Part shown: positions 47,825 through 55,471 of the stretch, piece by piece
Layout of the letters: every line of letters begins with the position of its first letter
How positions within the stretch are numbered: the stretch's first letter is position 1
Origin: Labilibaculum sp.
Lineage (GTDB): Bacteria > Bacteroidota > Bacteroidia > Bacteroidales > Marinifilaceae
Assembly: GCA_016342745.1 (NCBI GenBank)
Contig: JAEINT010000006.1
Span: forward strand, 62,001-126,000
Direction: 5' to 3'
DNA: 64,000 bases
Notes under the pieces: model-generated
What the model saw: only the letters and a program-made list of their open reading frames with translations
Database searches by the model: none
Told to the model about the DNA's origin: nothing
Made by a program: the position numbers and the translations under genes

Positions 47825-48199
47825 ATGAGCACACCAAAAGAGGGTTTCTTTTCCAGATTTAAATATTTTTTTGTGACAATAATCGTTTCGCTAATTGTTC
47901 TAATTACTTGTAATCGCAAAACCGACATTTCGAATTTAGAACCTAAGAGTAGGGAACAAAGAATAACAGAACAATTTGATAGTTGGGATGGATCTCTCTA
48001 TTCATTAGAGAATCTAATTAAGAAAGGAATGCACGACCCTAGCAGTTACGAACATATTGAAACAAGGTATGCCGACAAAAAGGATTACATATTAGTATCA
48101 ACATCCTTTAGAGGTAAAAATGCTTTCGGTGCATTGGTGAAAAATACTGTATCTGCAAAAGTTGATATTAACGGAAAAGTAATTGAAATACTTAAGTGA
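47825..48199 (+). CDS. membrane-anchored small protein of unknown function (possible cargo)
   Basis: A 124-residue protein with one N-terminal hydrophobic segment (about 14-29) ending in TCN; this could be an anchor or, less likely, a lipoprotein signal (LITC). The C-terminal 75 residues form a compact conserved-looking domain with FDSWDGSLYSLENLIKKGMHD, then SSYEHIETRYADKKDYILV and FRGKNAFGALV. Similar domains are familiar from phage and mobile-element proteins, but I know no function. It is the only plus-strand gene besides the integrase and is convergent with the replication block, so it may be accessory cargo. Confidence 0.65.
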   Translation: MSTPKEGFFSRFKYFFVTIIVSLIVLITCNRKTDISNLEPKSREQRITEQFDSWDGSLYSLENLIKKGMHDPSSYEHIETRYADKKDYILVSTSFRGKNAFGALVKNTVSAKVDINGKVIEILK

Positions 48200-48252
48200 T
48201 ATTAAAAAACCCTCACCAAATTAATGATGTGGGCTTTTCAGAGTAGATTAAT

Positions 48253-48525
48253 CTACTTTTTTAACAGATCGGCTATGCTAAAATTCTCGACCTCAATTTT
48301 ATTTTCAACGCTCCGTAATTTCGGTGTGATGTAAGATAATAAAGACAAATAAATCTGTAATTTGTCTTTTGGGTCAAGCTCTGTAATAAGCTCAGTAACC
48401 TGATTTACATTAAAGCTAGTATCTAATACTTTAGCTATCTGCAGCCTTAACTCTTCGGTCGCCTTGTTTGAAATACCACGTGGACGCCCTTTTGGATTTC
48501 CGGAAATTCCTTTTTTAAATGCCAT
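48253..48525 (-). CDS. DUF5681-like protein
   Basis: A 90-residue protein starting with the basic, glycine-rich motif KKGISGNPKGRPRG that marks DUF5681, followed by a helical part ending IADLLKK. Such proteins occur in prophages, frequently near DNA-packaging genes, but their role is not established. It is the last gene of the minus-strand block, 8 bases after the 115-residue gene. If it redirects packaging, the element would be a satellite; that is speculation based on family context only. Confidence 0.7.
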   Translation of the reverse strand: MAFKKGISGNPKGRPRGISNKATEELRLQIAKVLDTSFNVNQVTELITELDPKDKLQIYLSLLSYITPKLRSVENKIEVENFSIADLLKK

Positions 48526-48533
48526 AGCGTTGT

Positions 48534-48881
48534 TTATTTATTGTTGTTTTCAGTTCTTTTAGTAGCTTTTAGCCATTCGACCGCCTTTTTAGTTATGTTA
48601 AATGTACAGTTAGGCGGATCTATATTTTTAGGCGTGTAACCTAGGTTAATCATTGCTTTAATAAGACTTCCATTACTTAAATATGGTATCTTTCTATGAT
48701 ACAAGAAGCTGGATTCCACTCGATGTTTTATACTGTAAGAATTTAACTTTCTATTTTGGTTTTTACCTTTCATGATGCCGATCAAAGCACCTTCCGCAAA
48801 TTTAACCTGCTCTTTATTTACTTCGGGTTCGTTTGGTTGTGGAGCATCATAGATACCCCACTGAGTTACATAGTATTTCAT
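48534..48881 (-). CDS. unknown element protein, 115 aa
   Basis: I do not recognise this protein. It is basic in its middle (SIKHRVESSFLYHRKIPYLSN) and ends with a predicted helical segment, NITKKAVEWLKATKR, that could be part of a winged helix or DNA-binding fold. No signal peptide, no cysteine cluster. Its ATG overlaps the stop of the upstream gene by 4 bases (ATGA), so the two are translationally coupled and belong to the same operon as the replication genes. Confidence 0.6.
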   Translation of the reverse strand: MKYYVTQWGIYDAPQPNEPEVNKEQVKFAEGALIGIMKGKNQNRKLNSYSIKHRVESSFLYHRKIPYLSNGSLIKAMINLGYTPKNIDPPNCTFNITKKAVEWLKATKRTENNNK

Positions 48882-49651
48882 TTTCTAATCTGTTTCAGTT
48901 GATACGCTTTCGTGTCCTTCACTGTTGGTATGTTTAACGGCTGGCGCAAATCGTGCTGTCTCGACATTTGTAGGCTTAAAGCCAATGCACTCATGCCAGG
49001 TTGTTGTCCGTAAATAATTACATTTACATTTGGTTCAATCTGACCATCTAAAGAGATATTAAAAAGATCCTTAGGGTTAAACATTTCTTTTTTCGGTGAC
49101 AATTCGTAAAGCTTATTGATCTGTTTTTTGATATCGTTTAGAATTGCCAATCTTTCAATCTGAATTTCTTCAGTAGCGTAGATTGTATATTTTTCCCTTA
49201 ACATATCAGATACTCCGGATACCAAACAAGCTTTTCCCTTATTAATTTTCCAAAGACTCTTATCACTGTTTAGCATGCTCGCCTGACAAAGTCCGCTAAA
49301 TGTATAGGGGTCGTCTATGCTGTATGCGTATTCCTGTGAATAGGTTGGAATCTTTGCTATTCTCCTCACTTCTTCGGGGTCAATTTCTTGAGATAAAGAT
49401 TTAAACACAGGCTTTGTAGATAATACTTTATCAAATACCAATGAATTGAAATAATCAAAATCAACTCTATCATTAGTATTGACAAGCTTATTGTATTGCT
49501 CATCCGACAAGTCACCTATAATTGGGCGGACCATATCAAGAAAGTTATTTACTGTTTTTACATTCGGTTCCAGTTGACTGTTTTCGTAATCGAATTGGGA
49601 TTTGTCAAAATGAATTGCAATTTTTTCGATGTTGTTTGTTTTTTCTATCAT
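48878..49651 (-). CDS. unknown element protein, 257 aa
   Basis: A hydrophilic protein of 257 residues that I cannot assign. It lacks membrane segments and a signal peptide, so it is probably cytoplasmic. Residues about 150-185 (LREKYTIYATEEIQIERLAILNDIKKQINKLYEL in part) look like a long helix or coiled coil. The last 50 residues include GQQPGMSALALSLQMSRQHD. It lies 25 bases after the primase gene and overlaps the next gene by 4 bases. It may assist replication or packaging; nothing in the sequence decides. Confidence 0.6.
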   Translation of the reverse strand: MIEKTNNIEKIAIHFDKSQFDYENSQLEPNVKTVNNFLDMVRPIIGDLSDEQYNKLVNTNDRVDFDYFNSLVFDKVLSTKPVFKSLSQEIDPEEVRRIAKIPTYSQEYAYSIDDPYTFSGLCQASMLNSDKSLWKINKGKACLVSGVSDMLREKYTIYATEEIQIERLAILNDIKKQINKLYELSPKKEMFNPKDLFNISLDGQIEPNVNVIIYGQQPGMSALALSLQMSRQHDLRQPLNIPTVKDTKAYQLKQIRK

Positions 49652-49676
49652 GTTTTTTATTTATTTATTGTTGGTA

Positions 49677-50564
49677 TTAAATCATATATGAAATGCCGTA
49701 ATTGTGGCAAGTGTTGAAAAATGTTGATATTGTGCACTTTGGATTTTTAGCAATGTGTAAGTAAGTGCGCTTGCATTCTTTTGGTTCATATTCAGGATGA
49801 TAGCAAGAAACACGATGGAAGAATTCAAGCCCACCGCTCCCGAATTCCGAAGCTATTGCACTGGCGATTTTAATCCAGCCAATTCTACCAGTAGTGATAT
49901 CGGTTTGAGTAGCTTCGATCTGTGATAAACATCTATTGAACAGCTCATTTGTGCTAATAGTGTTCTTTATTGGCGTGCTTGCTTGCTTTGGCTCTGGCTT
50001 TAGAATCTTACTGTAAATTGTTGCATTCTCATTTAGCTTATAATTAGCATCATAAGAGTAGATTCTCGCTCTTATTGGATCACTGCAAGACTTATCAATC
50101 ACAACACCTATTGCCTTAAATTCAGCTTGTAGGCTTTTAAAATACTCACGATGTAGATTTGCATTCTCTATTTGAATTAATGCGTATAATCCAGCTCTAA
50201 CAGATTCAGCCACCAAATAAACAAATGGAAGCTTACTAATTTTCTGCTTTAAAATGTCAGGACTGGATGTCTTGAATAATTCTTTGTTATCCTTAGTATC
50301 AATATCAATACAAATTAATCCATTGTGCTGCAAATGCTTTTCATTTCGATAAGTACAAGTACCGCTCATTGTAGCAGCTGGCAAAGATTGTTTTAATCTC
50401 TTTTGCTTGTCCTGACATTCTGGAGACTGTCTTATCTCATCTTGAATAGATTTGTAATAGGTATTCTTTAGCCAACACTCTAAAGTTATATTCTTTGGAT
50501 TGCTGGCTATTTTGATATTTTTAAAAATCGATATCTTAAATTCTTTTGGGTTCATGTGTTTCAT
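49677..50564 (-). CDS. VirE-N/PriCT-type primase-like replication protein
   Basis: A 295-residue protein found in Bacteroidota mobile elements. The N-terminal two thirds match the VirE_N/BT4734-like domain, an archaeo-eukaryotic primase-type fold: the acidic motif HNGLICIDIDTKDN (about residues 85-98) and a following ESVRAGLYALIQI strand and SCSDPIRARIYSYD (catalytic-type). The C-terminal 75 residues resemble PriCT_2 (ITTGRIGWIKIASAIASEFG to ISTFFNTCHNYGI). It likely primes replication of the excised element together with the helicase upstream of it. The 210-base gap between them is full of GTTTC repeats. Confidence 0.82.
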   Translation of the reverse strand: MKHMNPKEFKISIFKNIKIASNPKNITLECWLKNTYYKSIQDEIRQSPECQDKQKRLKQSLPAATMSGTCTYRNEKHLQHNGLICIDIDTKDNKELFKTSSPDILKQKISKLPFVYLVAESVRAGLYALIQIENANLHREYFKSLQAEFKAIGVVIDKSCSDPIRARIYSYDANYKLNENATIYSKILKPEPKQASTPIKNTISTNELFNRCLSQIEATQTDITTGRIGWIKIASAIASEFGSGGLEFFHRVSCYHPEYEPKECKRTYLHIAKNPKCTISTFFNTCHNYGISYMI

Positions 50565-50796
50565 TTATTTTGAAACATTGTTACAATTTTGAAACGCCCT
50601 ACAATGCTATACAGCAATTGCTTACAAGGATGTTTCAAATGTTTCAGTTTTTTTGGCTATTACGTGTGTACACTATGTATAGTGTGTATGAATATTATAT
50701 ATAAAATAGAAACATTGAAACAAAACGCCTACAAGCCCAATATTTACAGGCGTTTAGAGTGTTTCAAAATGTGTTTCAAACTGTTTCAAATGTTTC
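50558..50796. repeat. GTTTC/GAAAC iteron region, candidate replication origin
   Basis: Eleven copies of GTTTC or its complement at 50558, 50572, 50591, 50632, 50641, 50709, 50717, 50761, 50773, 50783 and 50792, many as TGTTTCAAA. The region also holds an inverted repeat ACACTA/TAGTGT (50670-50685) inside an AT-rich stretch. It fills the gap between primase and helicase genes and enters the 3' end of the helicase gene. Iterons, inverted repeat and AT-richness fit an origin; no test was possible. Confidence 0.5.
50723..50755 (-). terminator. hairpin after the helicase gene
   Basis: AAACGCCT (50723-50730) pairs with AGGCGTTT (50748-50755), with a T-rich stretch downstream on the minus strand. 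It may end or attenuate the helicase transcript, or be a structural part of the origin region. Confidence 0.45.
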
Positions 50797-52017
50797 TTTT
50801 GTAAACAAATATGGTCTGCCTGTCTTGTTGCTTGCTCCAAATGGAAAAGTGTATCTTGTTGCTTTCGATACCTTCAAGCCTAATTCGTCAATCAAAACCT
50901 TTTTGATATTCGAAATACCTATTCGGTTATCACTATTAAAAAAGAAGGTTTTTAAATCTTTGGGGCTTGCTTGCACTTCATTAACAGTCTCCAGTAGTTC
51001 CATTACATTCTCTTCGATTTCTTTGCACAACCAAGACTTAGAATTTTTCTGTACTTCTAAAAGGTCTTTAGTTGCTATTTGGTCAGGCGTAAACCACATA
51101 CGACTCTGTTTTGTTGTAGATAGTTTGCGATTCTGCAAATAATATAAGAAAGCAGGAATTTCGTTCTTTAGCTTATTGTCAAAATCAGGATCAAAAGAGT
51201 CTAAAGGCTTTAGCGATCTAACCCAAAATCGGATATCGTGCTTTGTAGCAGAAATAAAATCTTTAGTATGATTAGATAGTAAAATTATTTTGCCGAAAAA
51301 ATCAATTGCCTGGTGGTCGGTGCGCATAAGTCTTAATTGGATTGTTTGAGCGGTCGCAAGCGATTTCAATTTATCCATGTACTTTGGCTCCACTTTAGAC
51401 TCATCGAATACTATACAAAGCTTTGAAGCATAGACTCCATTAAATTGAGTTTCTAGCTCTCCTTTACCCAAAACAACCGTATTACTTCCGAAAATCATAC
51501 TTAGCAAGTTTGCAAAAGTTGTTTTTCCTGTTGAATTTTCAGCACTCACTAAACACAAAACAGGTAGTATCTGCGTTGGGTTCGTGTATAGCAATTGCAA
51601 GTAATCTAAGCCTATTTCTAATTGATCGCCAAATATGTGTTTGAGTAATGTAGAGATTGTTTTAAATGCTCCTTTTATTGGCGTATGATTCAATTTTTGG
51701 TAAAGGTTGTAATTACCTCCTATCTCAGTTCTAACATTTAGATTGTCTGGAACATTACAATAACCATCATATTTTTTAACCTTATAGATTGCATCTTTCC
51801 CGTGGTCGTCAATAATCGTTTGGCGTGTGGTCTGGACTAATGAACTCGATAAGTTTCCAAATTTATCAACCTTATAAACCTGCTTATTGTAAACAGAACC
51901 AATTCTAATAATCAATCCTAAAACATCCGTAGAATCTGCAGAATATTCCGTATCTTTGTTGCGTTGATTGATAGGGATTTGCAAGGTTTTGCAGGTCTCT
52001 TTTTTTTGCTCCTGCAT
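50776..52017 (-). CDS. SF3-type replicative helicase (DUF5906-like)
   Basis: A 413-residue AAA+-like helicase of the kind that follows primase domains in mobile elements. The P-loop reads SAENSTGKTTF (Lys about 165; the usual first Gly is replaced by Ala or Ser), the Walker B-like strand LCIVFDESK follows, and then the sensor-1 region FFGKIILLSNHTKDF with Asn, and an arginine-containing KHDIRFWVRSL. A winged-helix-like end (ISNIKKVLIDELGL onward) could bind the origin. The start codon lies two bases after the stop of the HTH gene, so they are in one operon. The C-terminal codons are built from the GTTTC repeats of the putative origin. Confidence 0.85.
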   Translation of the reverse strand: MQEQKKETCKTLQIPINQRNKDTEYSADSTDVLGLIIRIGSVYNKQVYKVDKFGNLSSSLVQTTRQTIIDDHGKDAIYKVKKYDGYCNVPDNLNVRTEIGGNYNLYQKLNHTPIKGAFKTISTLLKHIFGDQLEIGLDYLQLLYTNPTQILPVLCLVSAENSTGKTTFANLLSMIFGSNTVVLGKGELETQFNGVYASKLCIVFDESKVEPKYMDKLKSLATAQTIQLRLMRTDHQAIDFFGKIILLSNHTKDFISATKHDIRFWVRSLKPLDSFDPDFDNKLKNEIPAFLYYLQNRKLSTTKQSRMWFTPDQIATKDLLEVQKNSKSWLCKEIEENVMELLETVNEVQASPKDLKTFFFNSDNRIGISNIKKVLIDELGLKVSKATRYTFPFGASNKTGRPYLFTKETFETV

Positions 52018-52018
52018 A

Positions 52019-52198
52019 TTATTTACCGCCCTCCAAAATTCTCAAAATTTCAGACTCATTATAGAGTACTCTACTTCCGAATTTAACTGATGTTATGACT
52101 CCGGCTTTCGTTTTTTTCCAGAGTGTTGGGAGGGTGATGTGTAGAATTTCGCAAACCTCATTGCGACTGTACGTCTTTTCTATTTTACTTTGTAGCAT
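52019..52198 (-). CDS. excisionase-like HTH protein, 59 aa
   Basis: A small protein beginning MLQSKIEKTYSRNEVCEIL, with a clear MerR/HTH_17-type helix-turn-helix (about residues 10-45; the pattern ...LHITLPTLWKKTKAG... followed by a wing with SVKFGSRVLYNESEI). Proteins of this size and fold act as excisionases or DNA-binding regulators in Bacteroidota mobile elements. It is the first gene of the replication operon; its TAA is separated by one base from the helicase ATG. It probably also binds the phased repeats at the element ends (inference). Confidence 0.85.
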   Translation of the reverse strand: MLQSKIEKTYSRNEVCEILHITLPTLWKKTKAGVITSVKFGSRVLYNESEILRILEGGK

Positions 52199-52283
52199 AC
52201 TAAAAACAATTTAACTAATGAAACAATGTTTTTTTTTGCTATTAACAAGTCGCTATTAAATCCTTACTATCAAGCGTCTGGGA

Positions 52284-52316
52284 CAAAGATAAGCAATTAA
52301 ATTCGGCTTAACCAAA
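52284..52316 (-). promoter_or_regulatory. candidate promoter of the element replication operon
   Basis: On the minus strand TTTG (52316-52313), a 21-base spacer, and TATCTTTG (52291-52284) match the Bacteroidota pattern TTTG-N19-21-TAnnTTTG. It lies 85 bases before the HTH start codon. Confidence 0.5.
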
Positions 52317-52565
52317 CGTAACCTAATCTTACATAAAACAGTTTAATTAAATTCAAGTTATCCATTAAGTCTTAAATCTTAATTACTAGGCTTTTATCCT
52401 GTTGATAACTTTCAAAGAAAAAAAGCACAACTTAAGCGCCTGATTACTATATTAATAGATCTGTTTAGGATTGGATTTACTGCTAAGATTGAATTTTGTC
52501 GAATATAGAATTGACTATCTTAGTTTGAAAAGGTGAGAAATGCTAAAAAAGCATTGTTTTTGATG

Positions 52566-52589
52566 TTACGGGTACAACTACGGGTACAA
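52566..52589 (+). repeat. 24-bp tandem motif, right copy (probable integrase arm sites)
   Basis: The same 24 bases as at 46372-46395, same orientation, 56 bases inside the right att repeat. Two ACGGGTACAA units 12 bases apart. Confidence 0.7.
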
Positions 52590-52602
52590 ATGGCATAAAT
52601 AA

Positions 52603-52639
52603 AAAACGCAACCAACTGATTAATAGCTGATTGCGTTTT
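52603..52639 (-). terminator. element-borne terminator for tRNA-Cys
   Basis: AAAACGCAA (52603-52611) pairs with TTGCGTTTT (52631-52639), followed on the minus strand by TTTATTTAT. It starts 8 bases after the tRNA 3' end and takes the place of the terminator displaced to 46206-46240. Confidence 0.8.
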
Positions 52640-52645
52640 GTTTTA

Positions 52646-52658
52646 GAGGTCTCTGGCG
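52646..52658. repeat. right attachment repeat (attR side) inside tRNA-Cys
   Basis: GAGGTCTCTGGCG, identical to 46244-46256. Twelve of the bases are the last bases of the tRNA-Cys gene (acceptor stem, discriminator and part of the T stem), so insertion leaves the tRNA intact. Confidence 0.88.
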
Positions 52659-52717
52659 GATTCGAACCGCCGTGGATGGTTTTGCAGACCACTGCCTAGC
52701 CACTCGGCCAAGAGACC
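52647..52717 (-). tRNA. tRNA-Cys (GCA)
   Basis: A 71-base tRNA: the acceptor stem GGTCTCT pairs with AGAGACC, the discriminator is T (U73, as in Cys tRNAs), D arm GCCGAGTGGCTAGGC, anticodon loop CTGCAAA with anticodon GCA flanked by TGGT/ACCA, and T arm GGCGGTTCGAATCCGCC. CCA is not encoded. Its 3' end is the integration site of the element. Confidence 0.95.
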
Positions 52718-52834
52718 TTATTTCCTGTTAAGGCGTTGCAAAGATATAAATTTCTGATTTACTCGTACAAACTTTTTAAAGCTTTTATGCTAAAAAAATT
52801 ACAAGTTTTTTACAACGCAAGCATAATCAAATAA

Positions 52835-53185
52835 TTAGCGAGATAAAGTTAAGCTAACTTTTTCTATTTGTCCACCCATTGGAGGGTTCATTTTCGATAC
52901 TTTTACCGTTGCATGCTCCAATTCAGGGAAGTTTTCATACAAAACATCCAAAATCCGCTGTCCAACATGCTCCAATAAATGAGAAGTTATTTGAACTTGC
53001 TCCTTTATCATTTCATATGCACGTTGGTAATTTAGTGCATCACCAATTTGGTCTGATTTTACTGCTTTTTCCGCATTGTACTCCATGCGAACATATACAG
53101 TAAACTTATTCCCGACAATCTGCTCTTCTTTAAAACAGCCATGATAAGCATAAAATTCCAAGCCTTCTAATTCGATAATTCCCAT
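52835..53185 (-). CDS. folB: dihydroneopterin aldolase
   Basis: A 116-residue folate-pathway enzyme that cleaves 7,8-dihydroneopterin to 6-hydroxymethyl-dihydropterin and glycolaldehyde. The family start LEGLEFYAYHGCFKEEQIVGNKF is present, along with the DALNYQRAYEMI segment and LLEHVGQRILD, and the C-terminal KMNPPMGGQIEKVSL with the pterin-binding region. The length is standard. It is a single gene, 118 bases from the tRNA-Cys gene on the same strand; these may share no transcript with it. Confidence 0.95.
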   Translation of the reverse strand: MGIIELEGLEFYAYHGCFKEEQIVGNKFTVYVRMEYNAEKAVKSDQIGDALNYQRAYEMIKEQVQITSHLLEHVGQRILDVLYENFPELEHATVKVSKMNPPMGGQIEKVSLTLSR

Positions 53186-53463
53186 CTTCTTTTGATATGA
53201 TATTCGTTGGCGAAAATAAGAGATAAAATTAGATTTTACGAATTCAGAGTATAAAATTACGATTCATGTACTAATTACTAGTTCGTAATCACCAAATCGT
53301 AATTGATTTTAACGGATTTTCTATACTTTTGTTTTTTCGTTTGAATTGCATCTAATAAAACAAATTATTGTAAATTTAGTAATCAGCATTTCAATCAGAA
53401 AAGCAAGGCAGGGTTCTATTCCGAATCCCAGGCAAATACATGTATCATTTTAAATTGAGTAGT

Positions 53464-55176
53464 ATGGATAACAAAAATGTAAAAGAAGAGAATGTTAACG
53501 AAACTAAGTCTCTTAATTTTATCCAGCAGATCATTGAAGAAGATCTGAAAAACAATGTGAATGATGGTAGAGTACACACCCGATTCCCACCGGAACCAAA
53601 CGGGTACTTACACATCGGTCACGCTAAGTCGATATGCCTTAATTTCAGCCTTGCCCAACAATACCAGGGAAAATGTAATTTACGTTTCGATGATACCAAT
53701 CCTGTAAAAGAAGATACCGAGTATGTTGATTCCATTATGGAAGACATTAAATGGTTAGGATTTGAGTGGGATGGTGATCCATTGTTTACTTCTGATTATT
53801 TTGATCAGTTGTACAATTGGGCTGTGAAATTGATTACTGATGGTAAAGCTTATGTAGATGATCAATCTGCAAGTGTTATTGCTGAACAAAAAGGAACTCC
53901 AACTGTTCCGGGAACAGAAAGTCCATACCGTAGTCGAAGTGTTGAAGAAAATCTTGATTTATTCGAAAGAATGAAGAATGGTGAATTTAAGGATGGAGAA
54001 AAAGTTCTTCGTGCTAAAATTGACATGACTTCACCAAATATGCACATGCGCGATCCATTGATGTATCGTATCATGCATGCACATCATCACCGTACAGGAG
54101 ACAAATGGTGTATTTACCCAATGTACGACTATGCTCATGGTGAGTCGGATTATATTGAGGGAATTACGCATTCGATTTGCACTTTAGAATTTGAGGTTCA
54201 CCGTCCGTTATACGAATGGTTTGTAGATAACCTTACGGATACTGATTACCGCCCAAAACAACGTGAGTTTGCACGTTTAAACTTAAGTTACACAGTAATG
54301 AGTAAACGTAAGTTGTTGGAATTAGTAAAAGACAATCACGTAAATGGATGGGATGATCCACGAATGCCGACCGTTTCTGGTTTGCGTCGTAGAGGATTCA
54401 CACCAGCTTCTATTCGTAACTTTGCGGATATTATTGGTGTTGCAAAACGTAATAATGTTATTGACGTTTCGCTTCTAGAACATTGTGTTCGTGAAGATTT
54501 AAATAAAACGGCTACTCGTGTAATGGGTGTTCTAAATCCTGTTAAACTAATCATCGACAACTATGCCGAAGGTGAAGAAGAGTGGTTGAGCATCGATAAC
54601 AATCCGGAAGATGAAAATGCAGGAACAAGAGAAATTCCATTCTCTCGTGAGTTGTATATCGAGCGTGATGACTTTATGGAAGATGCACCACGCAAGTTCT
54701 TTAGAATGACTCCAGGTCGCGAGGTTCGTTTAAAAGCAGGTTACATTGTAATGTGCGAAAATGCAGTCAAAGATGCTGATGGAAACATCACTGAAATTCA
54801 CTGTACCTACGATCCAAAATCGAAGAGTGGTAGCGGTTCAGAGGAAAGCAAGCGTAAAGTAAAAGGGACACTTCACTGGGTTTCTGCTAAGCATGCTGCT
54901 AAAGCAGAAGTTCGTATTTACGATCGTCTATTCAGCCACGAAGCTCCAGATGCTCAAAAAGATGTAGACTTTAAAGAATTCATTAATCCTGATTCTTTAA
55001 GTATTCTTTCTGAATGTTACGTTGAGCCTTGTTTGAAAGATGCGAAAGCAGAACAAGGATTCCAATTTACACGTTTGGGCTATTTCTCTGTTGATAAAGA
55101 TACAACGGCTGATAAATTGATTTTTAACCGTACTGTACCTCTAAAAGACTCATGGTCTAAAAAACAAAAGAAGTAA
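53464..55176 (+). CDS. glnS: glutaminyl-tRNA synthetase
   Basis: A class I aminoacyl-tRNA synthetase of 570 residues from the ATG at 53464; an in-frame ATG at 53440 would add eight residues unlike the family. [21 protein letters not shown] contains the HIGH signature, the KMSKS equivalent is VMSKRK, and RFDDTNP and the [18 protein letters not shown] region are typical. The C-terminal anticodon-binding barrels are present (residues about 340-565). It charges tRNA-Gln directly, so Gln-tRNA need not be made through Glu-tRNA amidation. It ends at a strong terminator. Confidence 0.95.
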   Translation: MDNKNVKEENVNETKSLNFIQQIIEEDLKNNVNDGRVHTRFPPEPNGYLHIGHAKSICLNFSLAQQYQGKCNLRFDDTNPVKEDTEYVDSIMEDIKWLGFEWDGDPLFTSDYFDQLYNWAVKLITDGKAYVDDQSASVIAEQKGTPTVPGTESPYRSRSVEENLDLFERMKNGEFKDGEKVLRAKIDMTSPNMHMRDPLMYRIMHAHHHRTGDKWCIYPMYDYAHGESDYIEGITHSICTLEFEVHRPLYEWFVDNLTDTDYRPKQREFARLNLSYTVMSKRKLLELVKDNHVNGWDDPRMPTVSGLRRRGFTPASIRNFADIIGVAKRNNVIDVSLLEHCVREDLNKTATRVMGVLNPVKLIIDNYAEGEEEWLSIDNNPEDENAGTREIPFSRELYIERDDFMEDAPRKFFRMTPGREVRLKAGYIVMCENAVKDADGNITEIHCTYDPKSKSGSGSEESKRKVKGTLHWVSAKHAAKAEVRIYDRLFSHEAPDAQKDVDFKEFINPDSLSILSECYVEPCLKDAKAEQGFQFTRLGYFSVDKDTTADKLIFNRTVPLKDSWSKKQKK

Positions 55177-55220
55177 AAATAGCGATCAGCTCACAGCTGC
55201 ATGCTTCAAGATAATACGAC

Positions 55221-55257
55221 AAACCTGTTAGAATTAATTATTCTGACAGGTTTTTTT
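55221..55257 (+). terminator. intrinsic terminator of glnS
   Basis: A 14-bp stem with one G-T pair (AAACCTGTTAGAAT with ATTCTGACAGGTTT), a 5-base loop and a T run. Confidence 0.9.
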
Positions 55258-55419
55258 ATGTCCTACGAATTATTTTTTTAGCAATCTCTTTAATTTATAA
55301 TGGCTCCCTTATTAGGAGTGACGTTCGACAGGACAGAGGGATGTAATGAACCAATACACCCTTTCAGCATTTTCCCTTCAACTGAAAGGCTTATTCCTTT
55401 AATTGCTATGATATTTTAC

Positions 55420-55449
55420 AAAAAAAACCACTCCCCGAAGGAAGTGGTT
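55420..55449 (-). terminator. intrinsic terminator of gltX
   Basis: On the minus strand AACCACT (55449-55443) pairs with AGTGGTT (55433-55427) and is followed by a run of T (55426-55420). Confidence 0.85.
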
Positions 55450-55471
55450 GAAATATGAGAAGGTGTCTCTT

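Larger units (their letters stand above)
52199..52646. other. right-end regulatory region of the element
   Basis: About 450 bases with no gene. It contains the promoter of the replication operon, dispersed CTTAA/TTAAG words (for example around 52367-52382), the right 24-bp tandem motif, and a terminator hairpin. It is very AT-rich, as expected for an integrase/excisionase-binding end. Confidence 0.6.
46244..52658. mobile_element. 6.4-kb integrative element in tRNA-Cys
   Basis: A segment bounded by a 13-bp direct repeat (GAGGTCTCTGGCG) that is the 3' end of the tRNA-Cys gene plus one flanking base. Contents: tyrosine integrase next to the left border, an unknown membrane-anchored protein, and a minus-strand block of HTH excisionase-like protein, SF3-type helicase, VirE-N/PriCT primase, two unknown proteins and a DUF5681 protein. 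Both ends carry the same 24-bp tandem motif. No capsid, tail, terminase large subunit, relaxase or conjugation gene was recognised. It therefore resembles a phage satellite or minimal integrative plasmid that relies on a helper to move (inference). Confidence 0.9.

Noticed and set aside
48200-48250. Terminator between the convergent genes at 48199 and 48253
   Set aside because: The CCTCAC/GTGGG pairing is interrupted and weak.
50759-51142. Plus-strand frame of 127 codons
   Set aside because: It is antisense to the helicase gene, lacks a family pattern and its composition follows the repeats.
55360-55389. 8-bp inverted repeat CCTTTCAG/CTGAAAGG between glnS and gltX
   Set aside because: Two clear terminators already explain the gap; the repeat has no T run and no context.
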